From: Gemmatimonadota bacterium
Lineage (GTDB): Bacteria > Latescibacterota > UBA2968
DNA length: 64,000 nucleotides
Direction: 5' to 3'
Assembly (NCBI GenBank): GCA_002714465.1
Contig: PAXL01000046.1
Coordinates: 35,506-99,505 of the forward strand
The position numbers and the translations under genes are program-made. Positions 33,680 to 42,031 of the stretch are shown one piece after another. The notes beneath the pieces were generated by a model that saw only the letters and a program-made list of their open reading frames with translations, made no database searches and had not been told where the DNA came from. The first letter of the stretch is position 1. Each line of letters opens with the position of its first letter.

Positions 33680-34117
33680 ATGCAGTCAAAGAGCAAATTC
33701 AAGAAACTGAAGATGAGTCCCAATGGTAAGGGTATCAACACGGTAATCGGTCGCGGTTCGGTCTCAGAAGGCCGATTCAGGGTGGATACCGGAATCCGTG
33801 TGGATGGCGTGCTGAAAGGGGAGCTAATCTCTTCCGGGACGCTGATCGTCGGGGAGTCGGGCGTGATCGAAGCTGATGTGAAGGTTAACGATGCGCTGGT
33901 CAGCGGTCGGATTGTCGGTACGCTCGAGGCCGAAGATAAGGTCCATCTGCAGGCTCTGTCGGCATTTGTTGGGCGTATCAAGACCAGAACGCTGATCGTC
34001 GAAGAGGGCGCGATCTTCAAGGCTGAGTGCGACGCAGGTGGTGAGATCCAGGTAACTGAGTCGGAAGAGCCTCGCGAAGTTGCCAATCAGCAGCAGTCAG
34101 GAACCGGACAAGTTTGA
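33680..34117 (+). CDS. Bactofilin
   Basis: The 145-residue protein starts at ATG 33680. A basic tail of about 20 residues precedes a bactofilin right-handed beta-helix: TVIGRGSVSEGRFRVDTGIR, VDGVLKGELISSGTLIVGES, GVIEADVKVNDALVSGRIVG, then FVGRIKTRTLIVEEGAIFKA. Bactofilins self-assemble into filaments without nucleotide and place cell-wall or polar proteins. The two small coiled-coil membrane proteins downstream could be partners. A strong terminator ends the transcript at 34262-34296. Confidence 0.88.
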   Translation: MQSKSKFKKLKMSPNGKGINTVIGRGSVSEGRFRVDTGIRVDGVLKGELISSGTLIVGESGVIEADVKVNDALVSGRIVGTLEAEDKVHLQALSAFVGRIKTRTLIVEEGAIFKAECDAGGEIQVTESEEPREVANQQQSGTGQV

Positions 34118-34261
34118 GGGCCAGGCTCTCAAGGAAACCCAGCGAAGCAGCGAGGTTCGAGAGTAGATCAAGGAATTGAAAGAGCAGTAGAGCGGGACAA
34201 AGATCTGTCGGAGCAGATAGAGAAAGCGTCCAAATAGATCGAAACGATATAGTTTTTGGAG

Positions 34262-34296
34262 CGGGCACGCCGGTTTTCCGGGGTGCCCGTTTTTTG
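34262..34296 (+). terminator. Rho-independent terminator after bactofilin
   Basis: CGGGCAC (34262-34268) pairs with GTGCCCG (34283-34289), extended by CCGG against CCGG around a TTTT loop, and six T follow. It closes the bactofilin transcript. Confidence 0.8.
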
Positions 34297-34390
34297 TGTC
34301 TAATAAAACGTTACAAGGAATGAGACACGTAAAATACCAGAAAGATCTCAACGCGCGGATAAACAATGACTTACGGTCAAAAAAGGGTAG

Positions 34391-34405
34391 TGGCACGTGT
34401 CTTGC
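34391..34405 (+). promoter_or_regulatory. Sigma-54 (-24/-12) promoter
   Basis: TGGCACG at 34391-34397 and TTGC at 34402-34405 have the exact -24/-12 layout of RpoN promoters (TGGCACG-N4-TTGC). It lies in the 402-base space between bactofilin and the small membrane coiled-coil genes, 115 bases before the first of them. An enhancer-binding activator would be required; none is in the window. I saw no other site this close to consensus. Confidence 0.6.
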
Positions 34406-34519
34406 CTGCCATAAGTCCTGAAAGTGTAGCCCGTGTTCTTTTGAGTCTGCTGGGGCTGATATTGTCTCCTGGTTCACTCACCACCCTGGGTCAAACAGGC
34501 CTAAAGAAAAGAGGAAGAC

Positions 34520-34855
34520 ATGGATTGGGTCTATGAAACGCTCATTGTCGGGTGTCTCGCGTATGCAGGTGCCATCGTCATCGATTACGTGAATTACAGG
34601 GACGGTATAACCCCGCGGATCCAGCGTATTGAAAGAGGTGTGGTTGATATCGGACTGGACTTCGTATCTGAGGAAGAAGCGGCGGAAAAGGCTAGGTCGC
34701 GAGTCCACAGGCTTCGGACCGAGGTCGATGAGTTGCGTCGGCAGAAGACGACATTCTACAGCAGGTTGGTTTGCGAGCGGGAGCGGAAGCAAAAGTTGGA
34801 AATGGCCGTGTTCAGGAAGCGCCTCAAACGCAAAGAGCCTTTGAGTTCTGCCTAG
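34520..34855 (+). CDS. Small membrane-anchored coiled-coil protein
   Basis: The 111-residue protein starts at ATG 34520 behind AGAGGAAG. One N-terminal membrane segment (VYETLIVGCLAYAGAIVIDY) is followed by a long, highly charged helix (EEAAEKARSRVHRLRTEVDE, then KLEMAVFRKRLKRK) that should form a coiled coil in the cytoplasm. It belongs to no family I recognise. The next gene has the same architecture. A sigma-54 promoter precedes the pair, and bactofilin lies upstream. Confidence 0.65.
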   Translation: MDWVYETLIVGCLAYAGAIVIDYVNYRDGITPRIQRIERGVVDIGLDFVSEEEAAEKARSRVHRLRTEVDELRRQKTTFYSRLVCERERKQKLEMAVFRKRLKRKEPLSSA

Positions 34856-34874
34856 CGTGGATGTGGAGGGCGAC

Positions 34875-35246
34875 ATGTACTTTGAAGCGATGACATTGGT
34901 GATGCTGGGACTCGTAATTGCACTGAAGTATGGCGCGGTGAGTCGGATCGTCAAACTAAATCAGAAGTTTCGAGACGCGGAGAATATGTCCACGCGTCAC
35001 GAGTCGTTCCTTGAGCGCAAACGGGGCGAGCGAAAGGTGGCAGAACGGGAGGAGACGAACCTGACAGGTCAGCAGGTTGGGCTTGAGTCAGAGATGAAGC
35101 GGCTGGATGAGGAGTGGGCGGAGCTGAAGAAAGCGAACATCGAAGCTTGGAAGGAACTCCTAAAGGGCAACACCGATTCGGAGGACGAACTGCTAAAGTC
35201 TACCGGACTCTCTGACGAGGAGGAGGGGGAGATCTCGAAGAACTGA
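34875..35246 (+). CDS. Small membrane-anchored coiled-coil protein
   Basis: ATG 34875, with GGAGGG before it, is preferred to GTG 34857 and gives 123 residues. The N-terminal helix FEAMTLVMLGLVIALKYGAV is a membrane anchor. The rest is charged and helical (FLERKRGERKVAEREETNLT, LESEMKRLDEEWAELKKANI) with an acidic tail (GLSDEEEGEISKN). It repeats the layout of the previous gene, 20 bases upstream, without clear sequence similarity. The acidic end might contact another protein. Function unknown. Confidence 0.65.
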   Translation: MYFEAMTLVMLGLVIALKYGAVSRIVKLNQKFRDAENMSTRHESFLERKRGERKVAEREETNLTGQQVGLESEMKRLDEEWAELKKANIEAWKELLKGNTDSEDELLKSTGLSDEEEGEISKN

Positions 35247-35298
35247 GGACGGAAGTCTTGACTCATAGGAAGGGACGGGCCGAAAGGGTTATCCCGCA

Positions 35299-35970
35299 CT
35301 ATGCGTTTTGGTAAGTGATCGGATCTTGTCGGCCGGTCTTTTCAAACGCGCGAAGCCGCAGTGCACAGCTGTCGCAGGTGCCGCACGCCTTGTCTTCTCT
35401 CGCATAGCAGGACCAGGTAAGGTGGAGTGGTGCTTTGAGCTCGGTTCCCAAGGTTACGATTCCGGGCTTGTCGAGAGCAATCAGGGGTGCCTCGATCTTT
35501 ATGTTGCCGTCACGGGTGCCGTTACAAACGGCCGCATCGAAAGCCCGAACGAAGGCCTCTGTGCAATCAGGGTATCCGGAGCTGTCTTCCTGAACGACTC
35601 CGATGTAGACGGCCTCGGCTTCGATCGTTTCCGCCCAAGAGACACCGAGCGCGAGCAGGTGTGCGTTTCGGAATGGCACATATGTAATCGGTAAGTGATC
35701 GGAATTGAGGTCCGCATCGGGTATGGGGATATTGGAATCCGTCAGGGCCGATCCGCCAATCTGGGCGAGAAAAGCCATGTCGACGATTAGGCGGCTCCTC
35801 GATGCGACACCATAGTGGTTGGCAATGTCGAGGAAGGCCTGGTGCTCTCTATGCTGAGTGCGTTGGCCGTACTGAAGGTGCAGAAGGGCGAGATCGTGCT
35901 CCCGAGCGGCGACCGCGGCGGTGACACAGCTGTCGAGACCGCCGCTCAAGAGTATGACTGCTTTGGACAT
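35299..35970 (-). CDS. queC: 7-cyano-7-deazaguanine synthase QueC
   Basis: The 223-residue protein has the PP-loop ATP-pyrophosphatase motif AVILLSGGLDSCVTAAVA at residues 4-21. VPFRNAHLLALGVSWAE lies near 98, the QueC core VQEDSSGYPDCTEAF near 125, and a C-terminal zinc site SCYAREDKACGTCDSC. QueC makes preQ0 from 7-carboxy-7-deazaguanine with ammonia and ATP, for queuosine in tRNA or deazaguanine DNA modification. No other queuosine genes are nearby. Its ATG overlaps the stop of the RND pump gene by one base, an unexpected operon partner. Confidence 0.93.
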   Translation of the reverse strand: MSKAVILLSGGLDSCVTAAVAAREHDLALLHLQYGQRTQHREHQAFLDIANHYGVASRSRLIVDMAFLAQIGGSALTDSNIPIPDADLNSDHLPITYVPFRNAHLLALGVSWAETIEAEAVYIGVVQEDSSGYPDCTEAFVRAFDAAVCNGTRDGNIKIEAPLIALDKPGIVTLGTELKAPLHLTWSCYAREDKACGTCDSCALRLRAFEKTGRQDPITYQNA

Positions 35971-38900
35971 CAGCTCGCGGCTTTTGCCGACGAGGAGTAT
36001 CGTGCTGTCGCGATCGTCCGCTTGATCCAGAAGCTGAGGTCGTCCATCAGGCTGTAAACCGTTGGCAGCAGAATCAGTGTCAGAATGGTCGATGCGAAGA
36101 GACCGGAGATGACGACAAGTCCGATCGGTCCCCAGCGTCGGGCGTTGCCTTCAGCTTGACCGTATATCATTGGGATGACGAGTGGTGCGAGCCCCAAGAT
36201 CGTCGTTGTGGCGGTCATCAGGATCGGTCTTAGACGGTCCTTGCCGCCTTGGATGATCGCGAATCTCCTAGGAAGACCTTCCCGCCTATACCTGTTGATG
36301 TGGTCTACGAACACGATCCCGTTATTCACGACGATACCGAACAAAATCAGTAATCCGTATGAGGCGTTACTGTCCATCGTTACGTTGAAAGAGTAGAGTC
36401 CTACCGCCACACCGATAAAGGCAAACCCGATCGTGAACATGATCGTGAACGGGTGAACGTAGGACTCGAAGAGGGAAGCCATGATGATGTAAATCAGGAG
36501 TGCCGCGAAGAGCATCGTGAAGTTTCCCTCGTTCTGCTCCTGTTGCATCCACCGGAAGCTCCTGTCCATCTGCCAGGTGTATCCTCTCGGAAGCGGTACG
36601 GAGTTCATGCGACGCATCATCTGCATGCCAGCTCGGAACTTTGCGGATTCCTCCGTGTTGGCAAAGATAGTCACGGTGGACATGCGGTCATCCCTTCGGA
36701 TCGTGTTCGGTCCTTTCGCGTAGTTGAAATCCGCGAGGCTCGAGAAAGAGACCAGTTCTCCCTGATCGCTTTCGAACTGCGCGTTCATTAGCTGGTCTAG
36801 CGTGGCTCTATCTTCCTCGCGGAGCTGAACGGTGATGTCGATCTCGCTGTCGTCAGTCTTGAACTTACTGTTTCCTCGTGTGCCCAACGCTGTAGCGATT
36901 GTTGTTGCGATCTGGCGTGGCGAGAGCCCCAGGCGCTGCGCCCTTTGACGGTTAACAGAAACCCTAATCTCCTCAGTGCCGCTCTCTAGGCTCGACTCCA
37001 CGTCGTGCACACCAGTAAGCCCGTGCATGTTCAACTCTACATCCTCGGCGATCATGTTGAGAATGTCTTGGCTGCGTCCCTTGATTTCGACACCGACTCC
37101 GGTAGAGCTGGAACCCCAAGATCGTCCGGTCTTAAACCGGACCCCGGGTATGTCCTTGGGAAGCACCGCGGCAACCTTGCGTTTTACCTGATCAGTCGTC
37201 CACTGTCCCTGCTCTGCGTCGACCAAGTAGAGCGTCAGTCTGTTGCTGCGCCGATTGCTGAAGCGGGAACTGATCGCCTTGATGTCCATATCCTTCTTCA
37301 TGGGGAGAAGGATCTCTTCACATTTTTGGAACAGATCGAGCGCGGCCGCTGTGTCATAGTTGCGTGGCACCTCCACCGTGAATGTGACTCTGCGCGACGG
37401 TTGCCAGCGGTAGGGTGACTTCTCAATCAAGCCGTAGACGTGGAAACCGGCAGCCAGGATCAAACACGCTAAGGCTACTGTGGTCCAGCGGTATCGAAGT
37501 GTGACTCTGATGACTCTCTCGTAGAACCCTTTGAGACCGAGCCTCCGGAACCTCAGGATAAGGGCTGCGGGTGTCAGAAATCCTGCGGCAAGGCCTGCCC
37601 AAGCCGGCCACTCGAGACTGCCAAAACCTGCCAGAACCCAGGTTACGCCGTCGATCAACCAAGTTGTTGTCTCCCCAGCTCCTTTGATCGATACGCCCCA
37701 GGCGATCATGCAAAAGGCGCCGGCGGCCAGTAATGATTTCAGGAATCGATCGATTCGCTCGCTTCCCTCGGCGAATGCACGCGAAGCTGCGAGGGGAACG
37801 ATTGTGAGGGCGACGACGAGCGAGGCCATCACTGAGATGACGACCGTTATGGCGAAGTCACGCATAAACATGGTGCTACGTGAGTCTGTGATGAAGATCA
37901 TTGGAACGAACACACAAATCGTTGTGAGCGAAGCTGCTACAACAGGGAGCCCGATCTCTCGGGCTCCCTGAATGGCGGCTTGAAAGGCGGAGATCCCGGT
38001 GTCATACCGTTTTCGGAAGATGTTCTCCAGAGCCACCACCGCTGGGTCGACGAGCATACCGATCGCGACCATCATTCCCATCATAGAGATGAGATTCAGC
38101 GTGATGGTTGCCTCCGCAAACTGACGGAAGAGATACATGATCACGAAGACGCACAAAACGGACACGGGAATCGCTGCGCCGATGATGACTGTGCTTCTGA
38201 AGTTTCGGAGGAACACGAAGATCACGCCGATTGCGAGCAGGCCACCCATGATGGCTGACTGGGCGAGACTCGAGATGCCCTTGGTCACGTCGGTCGCCCT
38301 GTCACGGATCAACTGCATTTTCAAACGTTCAGCGCCGACCTCTTCGATGATGGCTGTGAGCTCGGCATTAACCAGGGCGGAGGTCGTCACCATGTTCGCC
38401 ATCGATGCCTTGCGGACCTCCAAGGTAACTGCCGGACGGCCATCGAGTCGCTCAAACCGTTTCTTTTCCGGGTAGTCGTAGGTGACGGAGGCCACGTCCT
38501 GTACCTCTATCTCATCCGAAAGAGGTAAGCGTCGGATGTCATCGACGCGCTCGAACTCCCCCATGGCTCTGACGGCGATGCGCTTGCCGCCATCGCTCAC
38601 GTATCCCGCGGAAATGTTGGTGTTGTTGTTGCGGATCGTGTTGTTGAGCCGGCGCATGTCCAGACCGTGAGCGTTCATGCTGTTCTGGTCAACCTGGACG
38701 AGCAGAGCACGTTCATCCAGACCCTCCAGCTCGACGCTCCCGACGCCATCCAGACGCTGGAGCCGTGGGTGTATAATCTGCTTGTATACACTGGCCAATT
38801 CGTCTTGATTCTCTCCCGCCCAGGTGACCGAATACTCTAGGATTGGCCAGTCCTCAGTGTTCCAACGCCGGATCTCGATGCGTTCGACATCATCCGGGAG

Positions 38901-39254
38901 GAGATTCCGTCCCTGATCAAGCCGGTCGCGGACGTGGACCGAGGCCAAGTCCATGTCTGCGCCGTAGTCGAACTCGACTCGGGTGGACGAGCGGCTACCG
39001 TATGAGCTCGAGCTGAGGCCCTTGATGCCGGTCAGTGTGCCCAAGACTTCTTCGATTGGGCGACTGATGTTTCGTTCGATTTCCTCGGGAGACGACGAAG
39101 GGTAATTCACTTCTATATAGATGGCCGGGAAGGTCAGGTCCGGCAGATACTCGAGGGGGAGGCGGAAGAGGGAGATCGCACCCAGCACGATCACACTCAG
39201 GGCGACCATGGTCGTGGTGATCGGTTTTCTTATTGCGGACTCGGAAAGGTTCAC
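35970..39254 (-). CDS. RND efflux transporter permease (AcrB/HAE1 type)
   Basis: The 1094-residue protein has the RND opening LSESAIRKPITTTMVALSVI, a first periplasmic domain starting LPLEYLPDLTFPAIYIEVNY, and helix-4 sequence ISMMGMMVAIGMLVDPAVVA. The last holds the acidic residue of the proton path in place of the usual D-D pair. The two-fold repeat is complete, and the last helices read FGIVVNNGIVFVDHINRYRR. An extra hydrophobic stretch lies near residues 500-560, between the two halves. The usual membrane-fusion and TolC-like genes are not adjacent. The gene upstream on this strand is unrecognisable, so the partners are elsewhere or lost. Confidence 0.9.
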   Translation of the reverse strand: MNLSESAIRKPITTTMVALSVIVLGAISLFRLPLEYLPDLTFPAIYIEVNYPSSSPEEIERNISRPIEEVLGTLTGIKGLSSSSYGSRSSTRVEFDYGADMDLASVHVRDRLDQGRNLLPDDVERIEIRRWNTEDWPILEYSVTWAGENQDELASVYKQIIHPRLQRLDGVGSVELEGLDERALLVQVDQNSMNAHGLDMRRLNNTIRNNNTNISAGYVSDGGKRIAVRAMGEFERVDDIRRLPLSDEIEVQDVASVTYDYPEKKRFERLDGRPAVTLEVRKASMANMVTTSALVNAELTAIIEEVGAERLKMQLIRDRATDVTKGISSLAQSAIMGGLLAIGVIFVFLRNFRSTVIIGAAIPVSVLCVFVIMYLFRQFAEATITLNLISMMGMMVAIGMLVDPAVVALENIFRKRYDTGISAFQAAIQGAREIGLPVVAASLTTICVFVPMIFITDSRSTMFMRDFAITVVISVMASLVVALTIVPLAASRAFAEGSERIDRFLKSLLAAGAFCMIAWGVSIKGAGETTTWLIDGVTWVLAGFGSLEWPAWAGLAAGFLTPAALILRFRRLGLKGFYERVIRVTLRYRWTTVALACLILAAGFHVYGLIEKSPYRWQPSRRVTFTVEVPRNYDTAAALDLFQKCEEILLPMKKDMDIKAISSRFSNRRSNRLTLYLVDAEQGQWTTDQVKRKVAAVLPKDIPGVRFKTGRSWGSSSTGVGVEIKGRSQDILNMIAEDVELNMHGLTGVHDVESSLESGTEEIRVSVNRQRAQRLGLSPRQIATTIATALGTRGNSKFKTDDSEIDITVQLREEDRATLDQLMNAQFESDQGELVSFSSLADFNYAKGPNTIRRDDRMSTVTIFANTEESAKFRAGMQMMRRMNSVPLPRGYTWQMDRSFRWMQQEQNEGNFTMLFAALLIYIIMASLFESYVHPFTIMFTIGFAFIGVAVGLYSFNVTMDSNASYGLLILFGIVVNNGIVFVDHINRYRREGLPRRFAIIQGGKDRLRPILMTATTTILGLAPLVIPMIYGQAEGNARRWGPIGLVVISGLFASTILTLILLPTVYSLMDDLSFWIKRTIATARYSSSAKAAS

Positions 39255-39991
39255 GTAGACCCCAGAGATATAAAATAGTGTTTACTAACTTTAATATATA
39301 GGCTTAGCGTGGTCTCGATCAAGATGTGAGGCGAAATCTGATTAGCTAGCCGACTCTGAGTTGAGTGATGTGTCCCGGTAAAGAAGTCGCCTCAGTGTCT
39401 TGGAGGGCTGTCTGCGCTGGCGAATCGCGGTTATCAAAGTTTCGAAGCTCCCTTCGGGCCCGGCCTGATGAGGACCTATGTGATCTGCCGTATTCTTGAG
39501 GCGATTTTCGATGTCGACGCCCGGCTCCGGCGGATAGATCGGAAGGCTTTGCCCCGTGGCGACTCGCTGCTTTTGAAGCGCTCGGCGCTTAGATTGGGGC
39601 ATCTTCCTAGTCCTTCCGGTCCTGATGATGATGCGGCATGACGCCGGTAACCGTGGGCTGTCGCAGGCCGTTGTCAGCCGGCGTATTCGAGTTCCGTCTG
39701 AGTGGGGCAACGGGAGGCGGGTGTGAATCCAGGCCGACGCCATCCAGCTAAGCTCGAATCGACGCGGCACTCGTGAAAGTAGTGTATCTAGGTCGAACAT
39801 GCAGTTCCGCGTAGGAAGCTCCGGCGAGATCTGGCTGGTGGCCGCAATGGATATCTGGTCTGGCGATCTGAAATCGAGGTTTCAGTCCGATGTCTGTCGG
39901 GGGGGCACATTTTTGGGGGTCCTCAAGCTGTTGTCGCTAGATATCTGCTGGGCTAGGTTGTCGCACCCCGTTACTGCCGGTATTATGACGT
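39255..39991. other. Long intergenic stretch without a recognisable gene
   Basis: This 737-base stretch has frames on both strands (for example 39342-39800 minus, 39799-40005 plus), but none shows a known motif, signal peptide or clear ribosome site. The position, just upstream of the pump gene, is where a membrane-fusion protein gene would normally be; I could not see its remains. A possible promoter for the pump lies at 39295-39322. Confidence 0.4.
39295..39322 (-). promoter_or_regulatory. Possible promoter for the RND pump and queC
   Basis: On the minus strand TTGATC (complement of 39317-39322) and TATATA (complement of 39295-39300) are 16 bases apart in an AT-rich patch about 40 bases before the pump start. 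Both boxes match four of six. Confidence 0.35.
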
Positions 39992-41086
39992 ATGGCCTCT
40001 CCTGAATGTTACGGAAATTACGCGTCAGGTAAACTGCTATGTCAGTCGTGCTACACTTCAAAAAAGTGCGCGCAGGCGAGTCGAGAGAAACAAGAGGACA
40101 TGTTGCAACTTGTTGTGCCTCAGATTCTTGAGGGAAGAATAGAAACTTCTAGATTCAGCTTGGCTCTGACGCTTTACAGCGGCCAAACTTTCCGCTGGGG
40201 ACGTGACCATGACGGATGGTGGAAAGGAATCGCTTACGGAGTAGTCTTGCGCCTGAAGCAGCAAGATGATGTCGTGCATTACTTTGCCTCGGCGAACAAG
40301 GTCTCGACTTATGACGGCGAAAAAGACATTGAGGATTTCCTGCGCTGGTATCTAAGGCTTGATGAGGATCCGAAGGTGCGTGTGCCGAGGGGGGATCGAT
40401 ATCTGCGTCGAGCACGTGACCGCATGAGGGGTTTCCGGTTCGTCCGTCAGGAGCCGTTGGAATGCATCGTATCCTACATCCTGAGCGTTCAGGCGCACAT
40501 GAGTCTGACCAAACAGCGGATACAGTTTCTTTCCCAGATATTGGGTCAACCCATCAGGTTCGGAGAAGAGGACTACTGGTCGTTTCCGGATGTGGATGCA
40601 TTAGCCCTGCTGGACGAGGACTACTACAGACACCAGCGATTCGGCTGGCGGTCGAAGTTTTTGCCCACGAGCACACGCTTTATCCGGGATCTGGCGCGTA
40701 AGAATCGCAAGGAGACACCGGATCTCAGTTTGGCAGAATGGCGCTCATTGGTTGATAAACTGGTCGATACGCCGAACTCAGGCATCGGACTGAAGGTCGC
40801 CAAGTGTATCGATCTCTTCTCCCTCGGGCGTCTGAACGCAGTCCCGGTCGATACTTGGGTGAGGAAGATGGCGGCGGATTGGTACGGGGTCGAGGGTACG
40901 GATGCGCGGATCTGTGCCTGGGCAGAGAACCGGGGTGGACGACACGCCGGATACTGGGGCGAGTATCTATTTGCCCACTACCGGGAGCTCAATGCTCCGT
41001 CTCTTGATGACCGCGTGCTTTCGTTCGCGGCTTCAGATGCATCTTCCTCCATACTTCCCTTTGAACGACGAGGATGCGAAGGATAA
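39992..41086 (+). CDS. OGG1-like 8-oxoguanine DNA glycosylase with N-terminal Cys cluster
   Basis: The 364-residue protein joins an N-terminal Cys motif (PECYGNYASGKLLCQSC and SKKC, four cysteines in residues 5-26) to an OGG-type glycosylase. OGG marks are LALTLYSGQTFRWGRD near residue 58 and PLECIVSYILSVQAHMSLTK near 155. The helix-hairpin-helix is GIGLKVAKCIDLFSLGRL with the catalytic Lys, followed by VPVDTWV with the catalytic Asp near 290. It should excise 8-oxoguanine and nick the strand. ATG 40100 would remove the Cys motif, but the cysteine spacing looks genuine, so I keep ATG 39992 although no ribosome site is clear. Confidence 0.82.
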   Translation: MASPECYGNYASGKLLCQSCYTSKKCAQASREKQEDMLQLVVPQILEGRIETSRFSLALTLYSGQTFRWGRDHDGWWKGIAYGVVLRLKQQDDVVHYFASANKVSTYDGEKDIEDFLRWYLRLDEDPKVRVPRGDRYLRRARDRMRGFRFVRQEPLECIVSYILSVQAHMSLTKQRIQFLSQILGQPIRFGEEDYWSFPDVDALALLDEDYYRHQRFGWRSKFLPTSTRFIRDLARKNRKETPDLSLAEWRSLVDKLVDTPNSGIGLKVAKCIDLFSLGRLNAVPVDTWVRKMAADWYGVEGTDARICAWAENRGGRHAGYWGEYLFAHYRELNAPSLDDRVLSFAASDASSSILPFERRGCEG

Positions 41087-41221
41087 GCAGATTTTTACGC
41101 GATTCTCGCAGCTGCAGGCCCTGACCATCTTTTCTATCTTCTGAAATCCCAACTCAACCCGATCATTCTTGCCCGATTCGTGAAGAATTGAAGGCACAAA
41201 GCACTTTGGTCAGAAGACGAG

Positions 41222-41234
41222 ACCGTTAAACGGT
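41222..41234. promoter_or_regulatory. Short palindrome upstream of alpha/beta hydrolase
   Basis: ACCGTT and AACGGT form a perfect inverted repeat around one base, 22 bases before the GTG start of the hydrolase. It could be an operator or chance. Confidence 0.25.
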
Positions 41235-41255
41235 TACTCAAGGGGGCAGAGTGAT

Positions 41256-41936
41256 GTGAATATCGAACGACTCAGTTTCAGGGCCACGGAGAGGAGGGAA
41301 GAAGTCACGGGGCTGTGGGCGTATCCGGTTGGTGCGACCCACACGCTGGTCCTGTCACACGCAGCAAGCACGAACATCGAACACGCATCGATGGTCGCGA
41401 TAGCAGAAGCCCTTTATGCAGTCGGCATTGCAACATTTAGATACAACTTCCCATATATGGAGAAGGGTGGAGGCGGTCTCGACGGAAGGAGAACGTGCTA
41501 CGAGGCGGTCCGGTCAGCTGTTGCCAAGGCTGGAGAGCTCTCGGATCTGCCGAGACTTGCCGGAGGCAGGTCGTTTGGTGGCCGGATGACGTCGATGGCC
41601 GTCGCGGAGCAACCAATCGAGGGATTGTCTGGAATTGTCTTTTACGCCTTCCCCCTGCATTCGGCGAAGAAACCGTCGATCGATCGGGCGGAACATCTTG
41701 CAGACGTCGGATTGCCTATCCTGTTTTTGTCAGGAAAACGCGACGCGCTCGCCGAGATGCACCTTCTCAAGCCGGTCGTTGATGGGCTGGATCAGGCGAC
41801 CCTGCAAGTCATCGGTATGGCGGATCACTCTTTCAAGGTGCTCAAGCGGTCGGGGATCACCGAGGAAGAGGTGCAACGGATAGCGGCGGAGGCAGTGAGA
41901 GAGTGGGCAAATGGAAATTGGCAATTGGAAAAATAG
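41256..41936 (+). CDS. Alpha/beta hydrolase, Tex30/KANSL3-like
   Basis: The 226-residue protein starts at GTG 41256. It has the small serine-hydrolase fold of the KANL3/Tex30 group: LVLSHAASTNIEHASMVAIA near residue 31, TFRYNFPYMEKGGGG near 60, and the nucleophile elbow AGGRSFGGRMTS near 101-112 (Ser105). It also has LFLSGKRDALAE with the acid and GMADHSFKVLKR with the His. The substrate is unknown; dienelactone-hydrolase-like esters are possible. The gene is convergent with the serine acetyltransferase gene. Confidence 0.83.
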   Translation: MNIERLSFRATERREEVTGLWAYPVGATHTLVLSHAASTNIEHASMVAIAEALYAVGIATFRYNFPYMEKGGGGLDGRRTCYEAVRSAVAKAGELSDLPRLAGGRSFGGRMTSMAVAEQPIEGLSGIVFYAFPLHSAKKPSIDRAEHLADVGLPILFLSGKRDALAEMHLLKPVVDGLDQATLQVIGMADHSFKVLKRSGITEEEVQRIAAEAVREWANGNWQLEK

Positions 41937-41959
41937 AAAATGCGGCAGGAGAGCTAAAC

Positions 41960-41993
41960 GGTATGTCCGAATCGAAGCGGGTTCCGGCATACC
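41960..41993. terminator. Hairpin between convergent genes
   Basis: GGTATG-T-CCG at 41960-41969 pairs with CGGCATACC at 41985-41993, leaving one bulged T. It lies in the 95-base gap between two convergent genes. No T-run follows, so terminator function is uncertain. Confidence 0.3.
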
Positions 41994-42031
41994 AATGCCG
42001 ACTCACCTTTCCCGGTCTTCTCTACTGGCTC

